Origin: JADGRA01 sp052143535
GTDB taxonomy: Bacteria; Myxococcota; Myxococcia; Myxococcales; Myxococcaceae
Assembly: GCA_052143535.1 (NCBI GenBank)
Contig: JBKQSS010000066.1
Coordinates: 137,412-201,411, forward strand
Direction of reading: 5' to 3'
Length of the DNA stretch: 64,000 nt
Position numbers and translations under genes: made by a program. Below are positions 40,348 through 54,247 of this stretch, one piece after another (the first letter of the stretch is position 1; the number at the start of each line of letters is the position of its first letter). Under the pieces are notes generated by a model that worked only from the letters and a program-made list of their open reading frames with translations, was not told the DNA's origin and ran no database searches.

Positions 40348-42440
40348 TGCTCGCCTTGCTGCTGCAGGTCTCCTTCCGGAATCTCTTCCGGAGCCGCATC
40401 AACCTCCTCATCGGGGCCATCATCTTCTTCTACACGCTGCTGCTGGTGGTGGGCGGAGCGATGCTCGACAGCCTGCTCGGCTCGATGAGCCGAAGCATCG
40501 TCGGCACCGTCTCCGGGCACATTCAGCTATACGGCGCAACCAGCCGCGATTCGGTGTCCATCTGGCCTCCCATGGGAAATGAGCCCGACCTCAGCCCCAT
40601 CCCGGACTACCAGCGCATCGAGAGCGCCATCTCCCAACTGCCCAACGTCAAGGCCGTGGTTCCGATGGGAATCAACGCCTCCCTCATCACCTCAGGTAAC
40701 TCGGTGGACCTCACGCTCGAGGCACTTCGAGGAGTGGTTCGAAAGCAGAAGGAGGCGGGAAGCACACCGGAGCTCGAAGAACAGCGTCAGAGCCTGAAGG
40801 ACCATGTGCGACAGATTGTTCGGGTGCTTCGCGATGACATGGCACGGGCCGGGGAGATGGAGACCACCGCCGCCCAGGACCCCGAGGCCCTCGCTGCGAT
40901 TGAGCGCGCCTCCTCAGATGCGTTTTGGAAGGGCTTCGACCAGGACCCTTACGCCGCGCTGGAGTTTCTGGAGAACAAGGTCGCGCCACAGCTCCCCGAC
41001 GGGGACATGTTCCCCCTGCGCTACGTCGGGACCGACCTCGCGAGCTTCGCCAAGTCGTTCGACCGCATGGAAATAGTCGACGGTCAAGCCGTGCCGCCCG
41101 GTCACCGTGGCATGCTGCTGTCGAAATACACCTACGAGCAATACCTGAAGCTGAAATCGGCTCGACGCTTGGACCTCATCAAGGAGGCGGTCGACACCGG
41201 GGCCAGCATCTCCACCGACCCGGAACTGCAGCGCTACGTCCGCGAAAACACGCAGCAGACCCGGGCGATTCTCCTTCAGTTCGACCGACTCAAATCCGAG
41301 GAGGCGGTTCGGCGGCTGCGAGCGTTTCTCGGGCCTTCGGATAAGGACTTGAGCCAGTTGCTGTCGGAGTTCTTCGCTGTCACCGACGCCAACTTCCAAG
41401 CCCGCTACGCCTTCTTTTACAAGGAATTGGCCCCCCTGCTTGAGCTCTACCGCCTGAAAGTAGGCGATGTGCTCACCATCACCGCTTTCACCCGGAGCGG
41501 CTACACCAAGAGCTTAAACATTCCGGTATGGGGCACGTTCCGCTTCAAGGGCTTGGAGAAATCCCCCCTCGCGGGAAACATCAACTTGATGGACATCCTG
41601 TCCTTCCGCGAGCTCTACGGTTACCTGAGCGCGGATACCAGTGCGGAGATTGAGCTTTTGAAGAAGGAGGCGGGAGCTCGCGCCATCGACCGCTCGAAGG
41701 CCGAGGACGAGCTGTTTGGCACTGCCCGCAAGGTGGTGGCAGAGGCGACGCCAGGGCTGATTGACGACCAGAAGGCCTTCCCGGGCACGGCCGGAAACCT
41801 TCGCCGCGACGACCTTCGCCAGCGGGTTTACCAGCAGAGCGAAATCGGGCGAGGCGTGGTGCTCAACGCGGCGGTCATCTTGCGAGATCCGAGCAAGCTG
41901 AAGCAGACGCTGAATGACATCCGCGCGCTCTCCGAGCGCGAGCATCTCGGCGTGTCCGCCCTTTCCTGGCAGGACGCCTCGGGCATTCTCGGTCAGCTGG
42001 TCAACCTTGCGCGGCTGGTCCTTTACATCGCGGCATTCATCATCTTCGTGGTGGCAATGGTCATCATCAACAACGCGATGATGATGGCCACCCTTCGGCG
42101 GACCGCCGAGGTTGGCACGATGCGCGCCATCGGAGCCCAGCGCCCCTTCATTCTGACGATGGTGCTGGCCGAAACGCTGACGCTGGGTTTGGTCTTCGGT
42201 GCGGCCGGCGCGTTGCTCGGTTCTGGCATCGTCGGCTGGCTCGGCTCGAAGGGCATCCGGGCCACCGCCGACGTCATGTATTTCTTCTTCTCTGGACCGA
42301 GGCTCTATCCCCACCTCTCATCGAGCAATGTCGTCGCGGCGATGGTCATCGTCGGGCTGGTGAGTGTGGTGTCGACGCTGTACCCGGCGTTTCTGGCCGC
42401 CCGGGTGCCACCGGTGCGCGCCATGCAGACCGACGAATAG
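40347..42440 (+). CDS. ABC permease with enlarged periplasmic domain (LolC/E-MacB family)
   Basis: 697 aa, well above the ~400 aa of LolC/E. One membrane helix at ~15-40, then a ~500-residue periplasmic domain, then three helices (~550-575, 605-635, 660-680) with the FtsX/MacB-type C-terminal core (A-E-V-G-T-M-R-A-I-G-A-Q-R, ending A-A-R-V-P-P-V-R-A-M). The periplasmic part contains long helical insertions (E-R-A-S-S-D-A-F-W-K-G-F, K-S-E-E-A-V-R-R-L-R). These transporters extract substrates from the inner-membrane outer leaflet rather than pumping through the membrane. It pairs with the next permease as a heterodimer. Confidence 0.88.
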   Translation: MLALLLQVSFRNLFRSRINLLIGAIIFFYTLLLVVGGAMLDSLLGSMSRSIVGTVSGHIQLYGATSRDSVSIWPPMGNEPDLSPIPDYQRIESAISQLPNVKAVVPMGINASLITSGNSVDLTLEALRGVVRKQKEAGSTPELEEQRQSLKDHVRQIVRVLRDDMARAGEMETTAAQDPEALAAIERASSDAFWKGFDQDPYAALEFLENKVAPQLPDGDMFPLRYVGTDLASFAKSFDRMEIVDGQAVPPGHRGMLLSKYTYEQYLKLKSARRLDLIKEAVDTGASISTDPELQRYVRENTQQTRAILLQFDRLKSEEAVRRLRAFLGPSDKDLSQLLSEFFAVTDANFQARYAFFYKELAPLLELYRLKVGDVLTITAFTRSGYTKSLNIPVWGTFRFKGLEKSPLAGNINLMDILSFRELYGYLSADTSAEIELLKKEAGARAIDRSKAEDELFGTARKVVAEATPGLIDDQKAFPGTAGNLRRDDLRQRVYQQSEIGRGVVLNAAVILRDPSKLKQTLNDIRALSEREHLGVSALSWQDASGILGQLVNLARLVLYIAAFIIFVVAMVIINNAMMMATLRRTAEVGTMRAIGAQRPFILTMVLAETLTLGLVFGAAGALLGSGIVGWLGSKGIRATADVMYFFFSGPRLYPHLSSSNVVAAMVIVGLVSVVSTLYPAFLAARVPPVRAMQTDE

Positions 42441-42449
42441 CATCCCCCT

Positions 42450-43754
42450 ATGGGCCAACTATTCCTCATCGCGTTTCGTAACTTGGTCACCCACCGGCGA
42501 CGCACGTTGATGCTGGGCGGGGCCATCGCCGGCGTGACGATGCTCTTGGTGGTTCTCTTGGGGATGCTCAACGGCATCCGCGCCACCATTCTCGAGTCCG
42601 CCACCACGCTGATGAGCGGGCAGCTCAACGTCGGCGGCTTCTTCAAGGTCACTGCCGGTCAATCCGCGCCGGTCGTGACGCACTACAAGCAGGTGCTGGA
42701 CGTCATCCGGGCCAATGTCCCCGAGCTGGACTACGTGACCGAGCGCGGTCGGGGCTGGGCCAAGGTGGTGAGCGATACCTACACCTCGGGCTGGGTCGGA
42801 GTTTCGGGGATTGACATTCGAAACGAGCCCGGCTTCCGCAGGGTGGTGAAGGTTCAGAGCGGCTCGCTCGACGCCTTGGCTGAGCCGGGAACCATTCTCC
42901 TCTTCGAGGAACAGGCCCAGCGGCTGGGGGTACACGTGGGAGACGTTGTCACCCTCTCCTCCTTCACCCTGCGCGGCGCGGTGAACACGGTCGACGTCCG
43001 AGTGGCAGTCATCGCCAGGAACGCCGGGCTACTCAGCTCCTTCAACACCTACGTGCCCGCAGCCACCCTCCGCGGGCTCTACGCGATGAATTCCGACTCG
43101 ACCGGTGCACTGCTGCTCTACCTCAAGGACCTCCGTGACGGGCCCAAGGTGGAGGCGCGTCTAAGGGAAGTCCTACCGGCGGCTGGCTTCCAGCTGATGG
43201 ACAAGGACCCGCGCGCGTTCTTCCAGAAGTTCGATGTGGTGAACCGCGAGGGTTGGACCGGCCAGAAACTAGATGTCACCACCTGGCAGGACGAGGTGGC
43301 CTTTGTCCAGTGGACGCTGACCGCGGTCACTTGGTTGTCCTACCTCCTCATCGGCATCCTGTTGACCATCATCGCGGTGGGCATCATGAACACCTTGTGG
43401 ATTGCCATCCGCGAACGGACGCGCGAGGTGGGCACACTGCGCGCGATTGGAATGCAGCGGACCCGGGTCCTCGCCATGTTCCTCGTTGAGGCCTTCACCC
43501 TCTCCCTCGGCGCCGCGCTCTTCGGCGCGCTCTTGGGGCTGGCAGTCTGCGCCATCATCAACGCGGCTCACATCCACGCCCCAATCACGGTCCAACTCTT
43601 CTTGATGCGCGAAGAGGTCCATCTGGCGGTCCGCCCCAGTGCCCTGCTCGGCTCGGTCCTGCTCATTACCGGGTGCACCACCGCCATCTCCCTCATTCCG
43701 TCCTTCCTCGCTGCGCGGCTCCAGCCGGTGACCGCCATGCACCAGGTTGGCTGA
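42450..43754 (+). CDS. ABC permease, LolC/E-MacB family (partner)
   Basis: 434 aa, ordinary length. N-terminal helix (T-L-M-L-G-G-A-I-A-G-V-T-M-L-L-V-V), a periplasmic domain of about 240 residues and three C-terminal helices with R-T-R-E-V-G-T-L-R-A-I-G-M-Q-R and a final L-A-A-R-L-Q-P-V-T-A-M. It differs strongly from the preceding 697-aa permease, so the system is a heterodimer like LolCE. It starts 9 bases after the first permease gene. Confidence 0.9.
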   Translation: MGQLFLIAFRNLVTHRRRTLMLGGAIAGVTMLLVVLLGMLNGIRATILESATTLMSGQLNVGGFFKVTAGQSAPVVTHYKQVLDVIRANVPELDYVTERGRGWAKVVSDTYTSGWVGVSGIDIRNEPGFRRVVKVQSGSLDALAEPGTILLFEEQAQRLGVHVGDVVTLSSFTLRGAVNTVDVRVAVIARNAGLLSSFNTYVPAATLRGLYAMNSDSTGALLLYLKDLRDGPKVEARLREVLPAAGFQLMDKDPRAFFQKFDVVNREGWTGQKLDVTTWQDEVAFVQWTLTAVTWLSYLLIGILLTIIAVGIMNTLWIAIRERTREVGTLRAIGMQRTRVLAMFLVEAFTLSLGAALFGALLGLAVCAIINAAHIHAPITVQLFLMREEVHLAVRPSALLGSVLLITGCTTAISLIPSFLAARLQPVTAMHQVG

Positions 43755-43770
43755 CCGGGTGGTGACCCTG

Positions 43771-44547
43771 ATGAAGCGTTGTCTCCTGCTTGGCGTCGGC
43801 CTCCTGCTTGGTGCGCCTGTCCGCGCCGCTCCGCTTGCCAATCAGGACGCCGTGCTCCAGGTCCTCAAGACCATCGACTACCGCCAGCGCAACAGCGGCG
43901 ACTACAAGTCGCTCGCCTACCTGGAGCAGAAGGAGAAGGACAAGACGGACATCGCCCGCGAGGCGCTCATCTACCGGCGGGACGAGGACGAGAAGTTGAT
44001 GATTCTCTTCACCAAGCCCAAAGGCGAGGCGGGCAAGGGCTACATCCGTTTGGACAAGAACCTCTGGTCCTATGACCCAGGAACCGGCAAGTGGGACCGG
44101 CGCACCGAGCGGGAGCGAATCGCCGGCACTGACAGCCGGCGCGCGGACTTCGACCAGTCGAAGCTGGTGGAGGAGTACGACGCCACCTACACCGGCGAGG
44201 GCAAGCTCGGGCAATTCGACATTTGGCAGCTCGAGTTGAAAGTGAAGCCGAACACCGATGTCGCCTTCCCGGTGGTGAAGCTGTGGGTGGACCAGGCGAG
44301 CGGCAATGTCCTCAAGCGGCAGGAATTCGCGCTCTCCGGACGGCTGATGCGTACGCTTTACTACCCGCGCTGGCAGAAGCTCTACAGCGAGTCGAAGAAG
44401 GCCGAAGTGTGGTACCCCGGCGAAATTCGCATCTACGACGAGGTGGAGAAGGAGAACAGCACCATCGTCGTGATGAAGAGTGTGGACCTCCGCCCGCTGG
44501 AGGCGAACATCTTCACCAAGGCATGGCTCGAGGCAAAGAGCCGATGA
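43771..44547 (+). CDS. LolA-like outer-membrane lipoprotein-sorting protein
   Basis: 258 aa. Cleavable signal peptide (M-K-R-C-L-L-L-G-V-G-L-L-L-G-A-P-V-R-A then A-P-L), soluble periplasmic. The pattern (I-D-Y-R-Q-R-N-S-G-D-Y, L-M-I-L-F-T-K-P, G-Y-I-R-L-D-K-N-L-W-S-Y-D-P, W-Y-P-G-E-I) is that of the LolA/LolB-like family annotated as outer membrane lipoprotein-sorting proteins, which carry a lipid moiety in a half-barrel. ATG 43771 was chosen (signal peptide directly at the start). It overlaps the following barrel gene by ATGA. Confidence 0.85.
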   Translation: MKRCLLLGVGLLLGAPVRAAPLANQDAVLQVLKTIDYRQRNSGDYKSLAYLEQKEKDKTDIAREALIYRRDEDEKLMILFTKPKGEAGKGYIRLDKNLWSYDPGTGKWDRRTERERIAGTDSRRADFDQSKLVEEYDATYTGEGKLGQFDIWQLELKVKPNTDVAFPVVKLWVDQASGNVLKRQEFALSGRLMRTLYYPRWQKLYSESKKAEVWYPGEIRIYDEVEKENSTIVVMKSVDLRPLEANIFTKAWLEAKSR

Positions 44548-46136
44548 CAGCCCGAGCGGCGGTGCTCCTTCTGGGACTCGTCGCCCGCACTGTCTTGGCC
44601 CAGGGTCGCCCCGATGAGGACGCCCTCTTCGGCGCTCCGGCCGATGCCGGTACGCCGACGCCCGCCCTGCCCTCGCAGCCGCTCATCCCGAGCGCCGGGC
44701 AGCCGCTAGACCGCAACACCCCGGCCGGTGAGCAGCAGATTCTCACCGCCGCCCCGGCCCAGGATGCCTTCACCGCGGGCTTGGTGAAAGAAGACGCCCT
44801 GAAGATTGGCGGTCAGTTCTACATGCGGGCCATCAGCACCATCTCCCAGAATCAGCCCTTCGGGAAGTCCAGCTTCAACGTTCCGACCTTGCTCGACGTC
44901 TACCTGGACGCGCGGCCCACCGACCGACTGCGCGCATTCGTCCTGGGCCGTCTGGAATATGACCCGCTGCTCAGCAGCTACACTTTTCTCACCGGGGTTT
45001 CCGTCCCCGGCCTCGAGCAGCCGAGCAATCCCGCGGTGTACCTGGACCAGGCGTGGCTCGCCTTCGACATCGCCCGCACCGCGTTCGTCACCGCGGGAGT
45101 CCAGCACGTCAAGTGGGGCACCGGGCAGTACTTCAATCCCGATGACTTCCTGGCCAGCCAGCCGGTCGACCCGCTCGCCATCTTCGACGCCCGGCTCGGG
45201 GTAAGCATGCTCCGCGTTCAAATCCCCTGGGAGAAGACGGGGCTGAGCTTCACCGCGGTGGCCGTCTTCCAGCCGACGCAGAACGTGAGCACCACCGGCA
45301 CGACGCTGACCGGCGGGGGAGGCAACTCGGTCAACCTGGTCAGCGGCAACCAAAGCAACTCCAACGGTTTTCTCGAGGACGTGGGCGGTGCCGCTCAGGT
45401 GGAGTGGGACTTCAAGGGGGGCGCTCTGGGCGTCAACGGGCTCGCGCAGAAGTACCGCGCCTGGCGCGTGGGCGCCTACACCACGGCCGGCCTCGGAGAC
45501 TTCGACGTCTACGGCGAAGCGGTCCTCAAACAGTGCCTCGACCTGCCCTACGGCACTCCCAACACCACCTGCGGGCCCTCCTACTCCACTGGGATTGTCG
45601 CCCCAGGCACCTATAGCGGTTACACATTTGGCACGGTTCAGCAGCCAGCCTTGCCGGTCTTCCAGGCAGTGGGCGGACTCAGCTACGCCATCAACTTCGA
45701 GGGGAACAAAAGCATCACCCTGGCCGGCGAGTACTTCTACAACCGCGGTAGCTTCGCCGCGAAGCAGTACCCCAACTTGCTCCTCCAAGGGGCCTACCAG
45801 CCATTTTACCTTGGGCGGAACTACCTTGCCTTGAGCGCCACCCTGACCGACACGACGGCCAAGACCACCTGGGTCTTGACGACCATCGGGAACCTCACCG
45901 ACGTCAGCGCCATCACCCGACTGGATTTAATTGTCACTGTCCTGAGCTACTTGCAGGTGGAGGCCTTTGGAGCGGTGGACTACGGCCATTTGGGGGGCGA
46001 ATTTCGGCTCGGCGTCGACATTCCCAACGTGACGTTCAACACCGGCCTCTCGCCACCCAACAACCAAAAGGCGGTGGATTTCACCATCAACGCCCCCATC
46101 GTCCAGTTCGGCCTGGGGCTCCGGATGGCCCTGTAA
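44544..46136 (+). CDS. Outer-membrane beta-barrel protein of the ABC/LolA-like operon
   Basis: 530 aa. The ATG overlaps the LolA-like stop (ATGA). Signal peptide ends near V-L-A-Q; then an Ala/Pro-rich linker (~20-75) and a long region of alternating strands with aromatic girdles (R-A-F-V-L-G-R-L-E-Y, Y-L-D-Q-A-W-L-A-F-D, F-V-T-A-G-V-Q-H-V-K-W-G-T) ending in amphipathic strands. This resembles DUF1302-like porins, but the C-terminal residue is Leu rather than Phe. It may receive substrate from the LolA-like carrier. Confidence 0.75.
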   Translation: MTARAAVLLLGLVARTVLAQGRPDEDALFGAPADAGTPTPALPSQPLIPSAGQPLDRNTPAGEQQILTAAPAQDAFTAGLVKEDALKIGGQFYMRAISTISQNQPFGKSSFNVPTLLDVYLDARPTDRLRAFVLGRLEYDPLLSSYTFLTGVSVPGLEQPSNPAVYLDQAWLAFDIARTAFVTAGVQHVKWGTGQYFNPDDFLASQPVDPLAIFDARLGVSMLRVQIPWEKTGLSFTAVAVFQPTQNVSTTGTTLTGGGGNSVNLVSGNQSNSNGFLEDVGGAAQVEWDFKGGALGVNGLAQKYRAWRVGAYTTAGLGDFDVYGEAVLKQCLDLPYGTPNTTCGPSYSTGIVAPGTYSGYTFGTVQQPALPVFQAVGGLSYAINFEGNKSITLAGEYFYNRGSFAAKQYPNLLLQGAYQPFYLGRNYLALSATLTDTTAKTTWVLTTIGNLTDVSAITRLDLIVTVLSYLQVEAFGAVDYGHLGGEFRLGVDIPNVTFNTGLSPPNNQKAVDFTINAPIVQFGLGLRMAL

Positions 46137-46145
46137 AAGGGGGGT

Positions 46146-46175
46146 TTGAGTCCAGCCGACGCATCGCATTACAGT
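46146..46175 (+). promoter_or_regulatory. Candidate sigma-70 promoter of gltBD
   Basis: TTGAGT (46146-46151) and TACAGT (46170-46175) are 18 bases apart and match the housekeeping consensus at 4/6 each. The start would be near 46182, about 38 bases before the gltB start. Confidence 0.35.
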
Positions 46176-46183
46176 CTTCTTTT

Positions 46184-46204
46184 CCGTGGCTCGACTGGCC
46201 ACGG
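46184..46204 (+). promoter_or_regulatory. Hairpin in the gltB leader
   Basis: CCGTGGC (46184-46190) and GCCACGG (46198-46204) pair perfectly with a 7-base loop, immediately upstream of the ribosome-binding site AGGAGGG (46207-46213). It could block or expose the start region, but it could also be incidental. Confidence 0.4.
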
Positions 46205-46219
46205 GCAGGAGGGTCGGGG

Positions 46220-50764
<4,545 letters not shown>

Positions 50765-50770
50765 GACAGC

Positions 50771-52234
50771 TTGGGCAAGGTGACGGGCTTCATGGAGTGG
50801 CGACGCGCGGCACCAGCCAAGCGGGCCAAATCAGAGCGGCTTCAGGACTGGACGGAGTTCACCGCGCCGTTCACCGAGGAGACGGCGCGACAGCAAGCGG
50901 GCCGCTGCATGGATTGTGGCGTCCCCTTCTGCCACCAGGGCTGCCCGCTCGGAAACCTCATTCCTGAATTCAACGAGCACGTCTTCCGAAACCACTGGCA
51001 GGCGGCTTTCCTTGCGCTCAGCAGCACCAACAACTTTCCAGAGTTTACCGGTCGGCTCTGCCCAGCTCCGTGCGAGGCGGCCTGCGTCCTGGCCATTGAC
51101 CAGGAGGCGGTGGCCATCGAAACCGTGGAAAAGGAAATCGCGGAGCGCGCCTTCCAGGAAGGATGGGCCCGGGCCCACCCTCCTCCTTTGCGGACGGGGA
51201 AACGGGTGGCGGTGGTAGGAAGCGGCCCGGCGGGCCTGGCTGCGGCAGCGCAGCTCAACCAGGCCGGGCACACCGTTACCGTCTATGAGCGCGCGCCTTC
51301 GCTCGGCGGACTGTTGCGCTACGGCATCCCGGATTTCAAGCTCGAGAAGTGGGTCATCGACCGCCGGCTGGCGGTGCTCGAAGAGGAGGGCGTCCTCTTC
51401 CGGACCGGCGTCGAGGTCGGGCGCGAGCCGAGCTTCGACGCCCTTCGCGCCAGCCACGACGCGCTGGTGCTGGCGGTGGGAGCGCAGCGGCCGCGGGAGC
51501 TGGAAGTGCCCGGCCGAGAGCTGAGGGGCGTGGTGCTGGCGATGGACTTCCTCGAGGCCCAAAACCGCCGGCTGGCTGGCCAACTCGTCCCGGTCGACGC
51601 GCCGTCCGCGCGCGGCAAGCGCGTCATCATTCTCGGTGGTGGCGACACCGGCTCGGACTGCCTCGGGACGGCGCTCAGGCAGCAAGCCTCGGAAGTTCGA
51701 CAGATTGAGCTGCTGCCGCTGCCTCCGCGCGAGCGCGCGGTTGACAACCCTTGGCCCCAGTGGCCCCTCATTTTTCGCACCTCCTCGAGCCAGGAGGAGG
51801 GCGGCGAGCGGGCCTTCGGGCTGATGACGAAGCAGCTCAGCGGGCAGGATGGACAGCTGAGCGCGCTTCACGCCGTGCAAGTGGAGCTCAGGCGGGAGCC
51901 GGGTGGCGCCCCGCGCTTCGTCGAAGTGCCCGGCAGCGAAGTCCTCTACCCGGTGGACATGGTGGTGCTGGCGATGGGCTTCCTCGGCCCGGAGACGGCC
52001 CCCTTGGCGCAGCAGCTCGGCCTCGAGCTCGACCCGCGAGGCAACATTCGCGTCGACAACTTCGCCACCTCGGCCCCCGGCGTCTTCGCCGCCGGCGACG
52101 CCAGCCGCGGGGCCAGCCTCATTGTGTGGGCCATCTCCGACGGCCGCGAAGCGGCGCGCGCCGCCGACGCCTGGCTCACCGGGCAAGCCTCCCGGCTGCC
52201 CACCCGCGGCGTGCATCAGCCCTTCGTCCGCTGA
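50771..52234 (+). CDS. gltD: Glutamate synthase small subunit
   Basis: 487 aa. The N-terminus M-G-K-V-T-G-F matches known GltD proteins, fixing the TTG at 50771 as start. Two iron-sulfur cysteine clusters (C-M-D-C-G-V-P-F-C-H-Q-G-C-P-L-G-N and C-P-A-P-C-E-A-A-C), FAD-binding G-S-G-P-A-G-L-A, and NADPH-binding G-G-G-D-T-G-S-D. It supplies electrons to GltB. 6 bases after gltB. Confidence 0.96.
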   Translation: MGKVTGFMEWRRAAPAKRAKSERLQDWTEFTAPFTEETARQQAGRCMDCGVPFCHQGCPLGNLIPEFNEHVFRNHWQAAFLALSSTNNFPEFTGRLCPAPCEAACVLAIDQEAVAIETVEKEIAERAFQEGWARAHPPPLRTGKRVAVVGSGPAGLAAAAQLNQAGHTVTVYERAPSLGGLLRYGIPDFKLEKWVIDRRLAVLEEEGVLFRTGVEVGREPSFDALRASHDALVLAVGAQRPRELEVPGRELRGVVLAMDFLEAQNRRLAGQLVPVDAPSARGKRVIILGGGDTGSDCLGTALRQQASEVRQIELLPLPPRERAVDNPWPQWPLIFRTSSSQEEGGERAFGLMTKQLSGQDGQLSALHAVQVELRREPGGAPRFVEVPGSEVLYPVDMVVLAMGFLGPETAPLAQQLGLELDPRGNIRVDNFATSAPGVFAAGDASRGASLIVWAISDGREAARAADAWLTGQASRLPTRGVHQPFVR

Positions 52235-52291
52235 GCGCCTCTCTCCAGAAGAGGGGGCGGCGCCCGGGGAGTGTGCTCAACTCCACAAACC

Positions 52292-53236
52292 ATGGGCACC
52301 CCAGCGAATGGCGGAAAGCAGGCGGCGGGGACCTCGCCGGCTCTGGTGGTGCATGGCGGCGCCTGGAGCATCCCCGCCGAGCGGCGGCCGGCGCACCGCG
52401 CGGGCTGCGCCGCCGCGGCCGAGCGCGGCCGCGACGTTTTGCTTCGCGGTGGCTCTGCCCTGGACGCCGTGGAAGCAGCCATTGTGGTGATGGAGGATGA
52501 CCCCACCTTCGACGCTGGGACCGGCTCCGTCCTGGTGGCCGACGGCTCGGTGGAGCTCGACGCGGGAGTGATGGACGGCACCTCGCTCAAAGTGGGTGCG
52601 GTTGCGGTGGTGAAGCACTTCAAGAACCCCATTTCCATCGCCCGCCGCGTGCTCGAGGCAAGCGACCACCACTTCCTGGTGGGGGAGGGGGCGGAGGCCT
52701 TTGCCCGAGCCCACGGCTTTCCCGCGGTGGACAACAGCGCGCTCGTGGTCCAACGAGAGCGAGCGCTGTACGAGGAGTTTCTCTCGGGACAGCGAAAGGC
52801 CTCGGACAGCTTCGGCCCGGCGGACACCGTGGGCGCGGTGGCACTGGACGGGGCCGGACGAATGGCGGCAGGCAACAGCACCGGCGGCGTCTCCTTCAGC
52901 CTGCCGGGGCGCGTCGGGGACGCGCCACTGCCTGGCATTGGGTTTGGGGCTGATGACCGACTCGGTGGAGTGGCCTGCACTGGGTGGGGCGAGCACATCC
53001 TCCGGGTGGGGCTGGCGATGCGGGCGCTGCACGGGCTGGAGCGCGGGCTCGGCGCACAGGAGGCCGCCGCCGCGGCGGTGGCGCTGCTGTCGGAGCGCGT
53101 GCAGGGCCAGGCCGGGCTGGTGCTGCTCGACCGCTGGGGGAGGGTTGGGCTCGCCCACTCCACGCCCTGCCTGGCCCACGCTTACTGGACGGCGCGCACC
53201 GGAGCGCTGGTCAGTGGCACCGCCGCCTCCCCTTAG
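52292..53236 (+). CDS. Isoaspartyl peptidase/L-asparaginase (T2 family)
   Basis: 314 aa N-terminal-nucleophile hydrolase. V-V-H-G-G-A-W-S-I-P at the N-terminus and the autocleavage site with catalytic Thr in A-D-T-V-G-A-V-A-L-D, followed by N-S-T-G-G-V-S-F-S-L-P-G-R-V-G-D. It cleaves isoaspartyl dipeptides and/or L-asparagine after self-processing into two chains. ATG 52292 was preferred over GTG 52271, whose G-rich box has no spacing to the codon. Downstream of gltBD on the same strand. Confidence 0.9.
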   Translation: MGTPANGGKQAAGTSPALVVHGGAWSIPAERRPAHRAGCAAAAERGRDVLLRGGSALDAVEAAIVVMEDDPTFDAGTGSVLVADGSVELDAGVMDGTSLKVGAVAVVKHFKNPISIARRVLEASDHHFLVGEGAEAFARAHGFPAVDNSALVVQRERALYEEFLSGQRKASDSFGPADTVGAVALDGAGRMAAGNSTGGVSFSLPGRVGDAPLPGIGFGADDRLGGVACTGWGEHILRVGLAMRALHGLERGLGAQEAAAAAVALLSERVQGQAGLVLLDRWGRVGLAHSTPCLAHAYWTARTGALVSGTAASP

Positions 53237-53243
53237 GGGGGCC

Positions 53244-54194
53244 TTAGACGCGGGTGCGCGGCGTCTGTGCAGGGTTCGGCTGCTCGGAGCCGGTCGCCCC
53301 CGCGTCCACGCTCTGCATCGACTCGAGCGCGTCGGCGACGGCGGAAATCTCGTCTCCCAGTTGCTCCACACCGGCCTTCAGCTGCGTTCCGGCCGCGTCC
53401 GAACCTGCCGTGGAGCGGACCGCCAACACTTGGGTGTAGAGGTTCTCGAGGGTGTAGCCCAGCCGCACCCGCTCCGCCTCCAAGCGCGCGCCTTGTGTCC
53501 GCAATGTCTCCCGGTGCTGCAGCTGGGCGTCCAGTGCCTTGAGGGCGCCCTCCCAGCGTTCATGCGTCAGCGCGTCGGTGGCCGCGTCCCGGCGCGCGAC
53601 GACGTCTACCCGCTCGCGCTGCAGCCGCTCGCCGTCCGCGCTGGTCACCAGGGCACGCAGCTCCGCTTCGCGCTTGGCCAGCTCGTGGACAGTGTCCCGG
53701 AGTCCGCGCACTGACTGCTCGGGATTACGCACCACCTCGCGCAGCACGGCCGGCCCCTTTCGAATCTCCTCGAGCAACTTGTCGCAGAGCGCATCCACCC
53801 GGGCCAGGTTGGCCGGGTCCTGCGCAGCCTGTTGGACGGGTCTGGCCTGGCCGTCGACGACGTCCGCCGGGGCCGAGTCCCGGAAAACCTGGCCGAGGCC
53901 GGAGAGGGTGAAACCGAGGGCAACCCACATCATCCAGAAGGGTCCGCCGTCCACGACGAGGTAGGTGAGGACTGCGGCGACACCGAGGAAAATGGCCCCC
54001 CGGAGCTTCGAGCCACGCCGTCTCCTCTGCCGCCACTGGGCGCGCGCCACCCGTCGCTGCTCGCGCCAGGCGTCCTTCCATTCGCGAGGGTCCGCCATCC
54101 CCGGCGCCAGAGGGCCCTCCCAGCCGCGGTCCATCGTCTGGCGAATGCGGGCCACAGCCTCGTCCAGGGAGTTTCGACGCTCGTCACCACCCAC
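53244..54194 (-). CDS. Membrane-anchored coiled-coil protein
   Basis: 316 aa. A basic cytoplasmic segment (W-R-E-Q-R-R-V-A-R-A-Q-W-R-Q-R-R-R-R), two closely spaced hydrophobic stretches (~67-100), then a long charged alpha-helical region to ~290 (repeated L/A heptad-like pattern, many E and R). No family recognised. It could be a structural or scaffold protein. Convergent with the asparaginase-like gene. GTG start. Confidence 0.7.
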   Translation of the reverse strand: MGGDERRNSLDEAVARIRQTMDRGWEGPLAPGMADPREWKDAWREQRRVARAQWRQRRRRGSKLRGAIFLGVAAVLTYLVVDGGPFWMMWVALGFTLSGLGQVFRDSAPADVVDGQARPVQQAAQDPANLARVDALCDKLLEEIRKGPAVLREVVRNPEQSVRGLRDTVHELAKREAELRALVTSADGERLQRERVDVVARRDAATDALTHERWEGALKALDAQLQHRETLRTQGARLEAERVRLGYTLENLYTQVLAVRSTAGSDAAGTQLKAGVEQLGDEISAVADALESMQSVDAGATGSEQPNPAQTPRTRV

Positions 54195-54247
54195 GCTGAC
54201 GCCTCCAGTGCAGAGTAGAGAGTCTTAACGCCACGCCGGCCCCGCCG

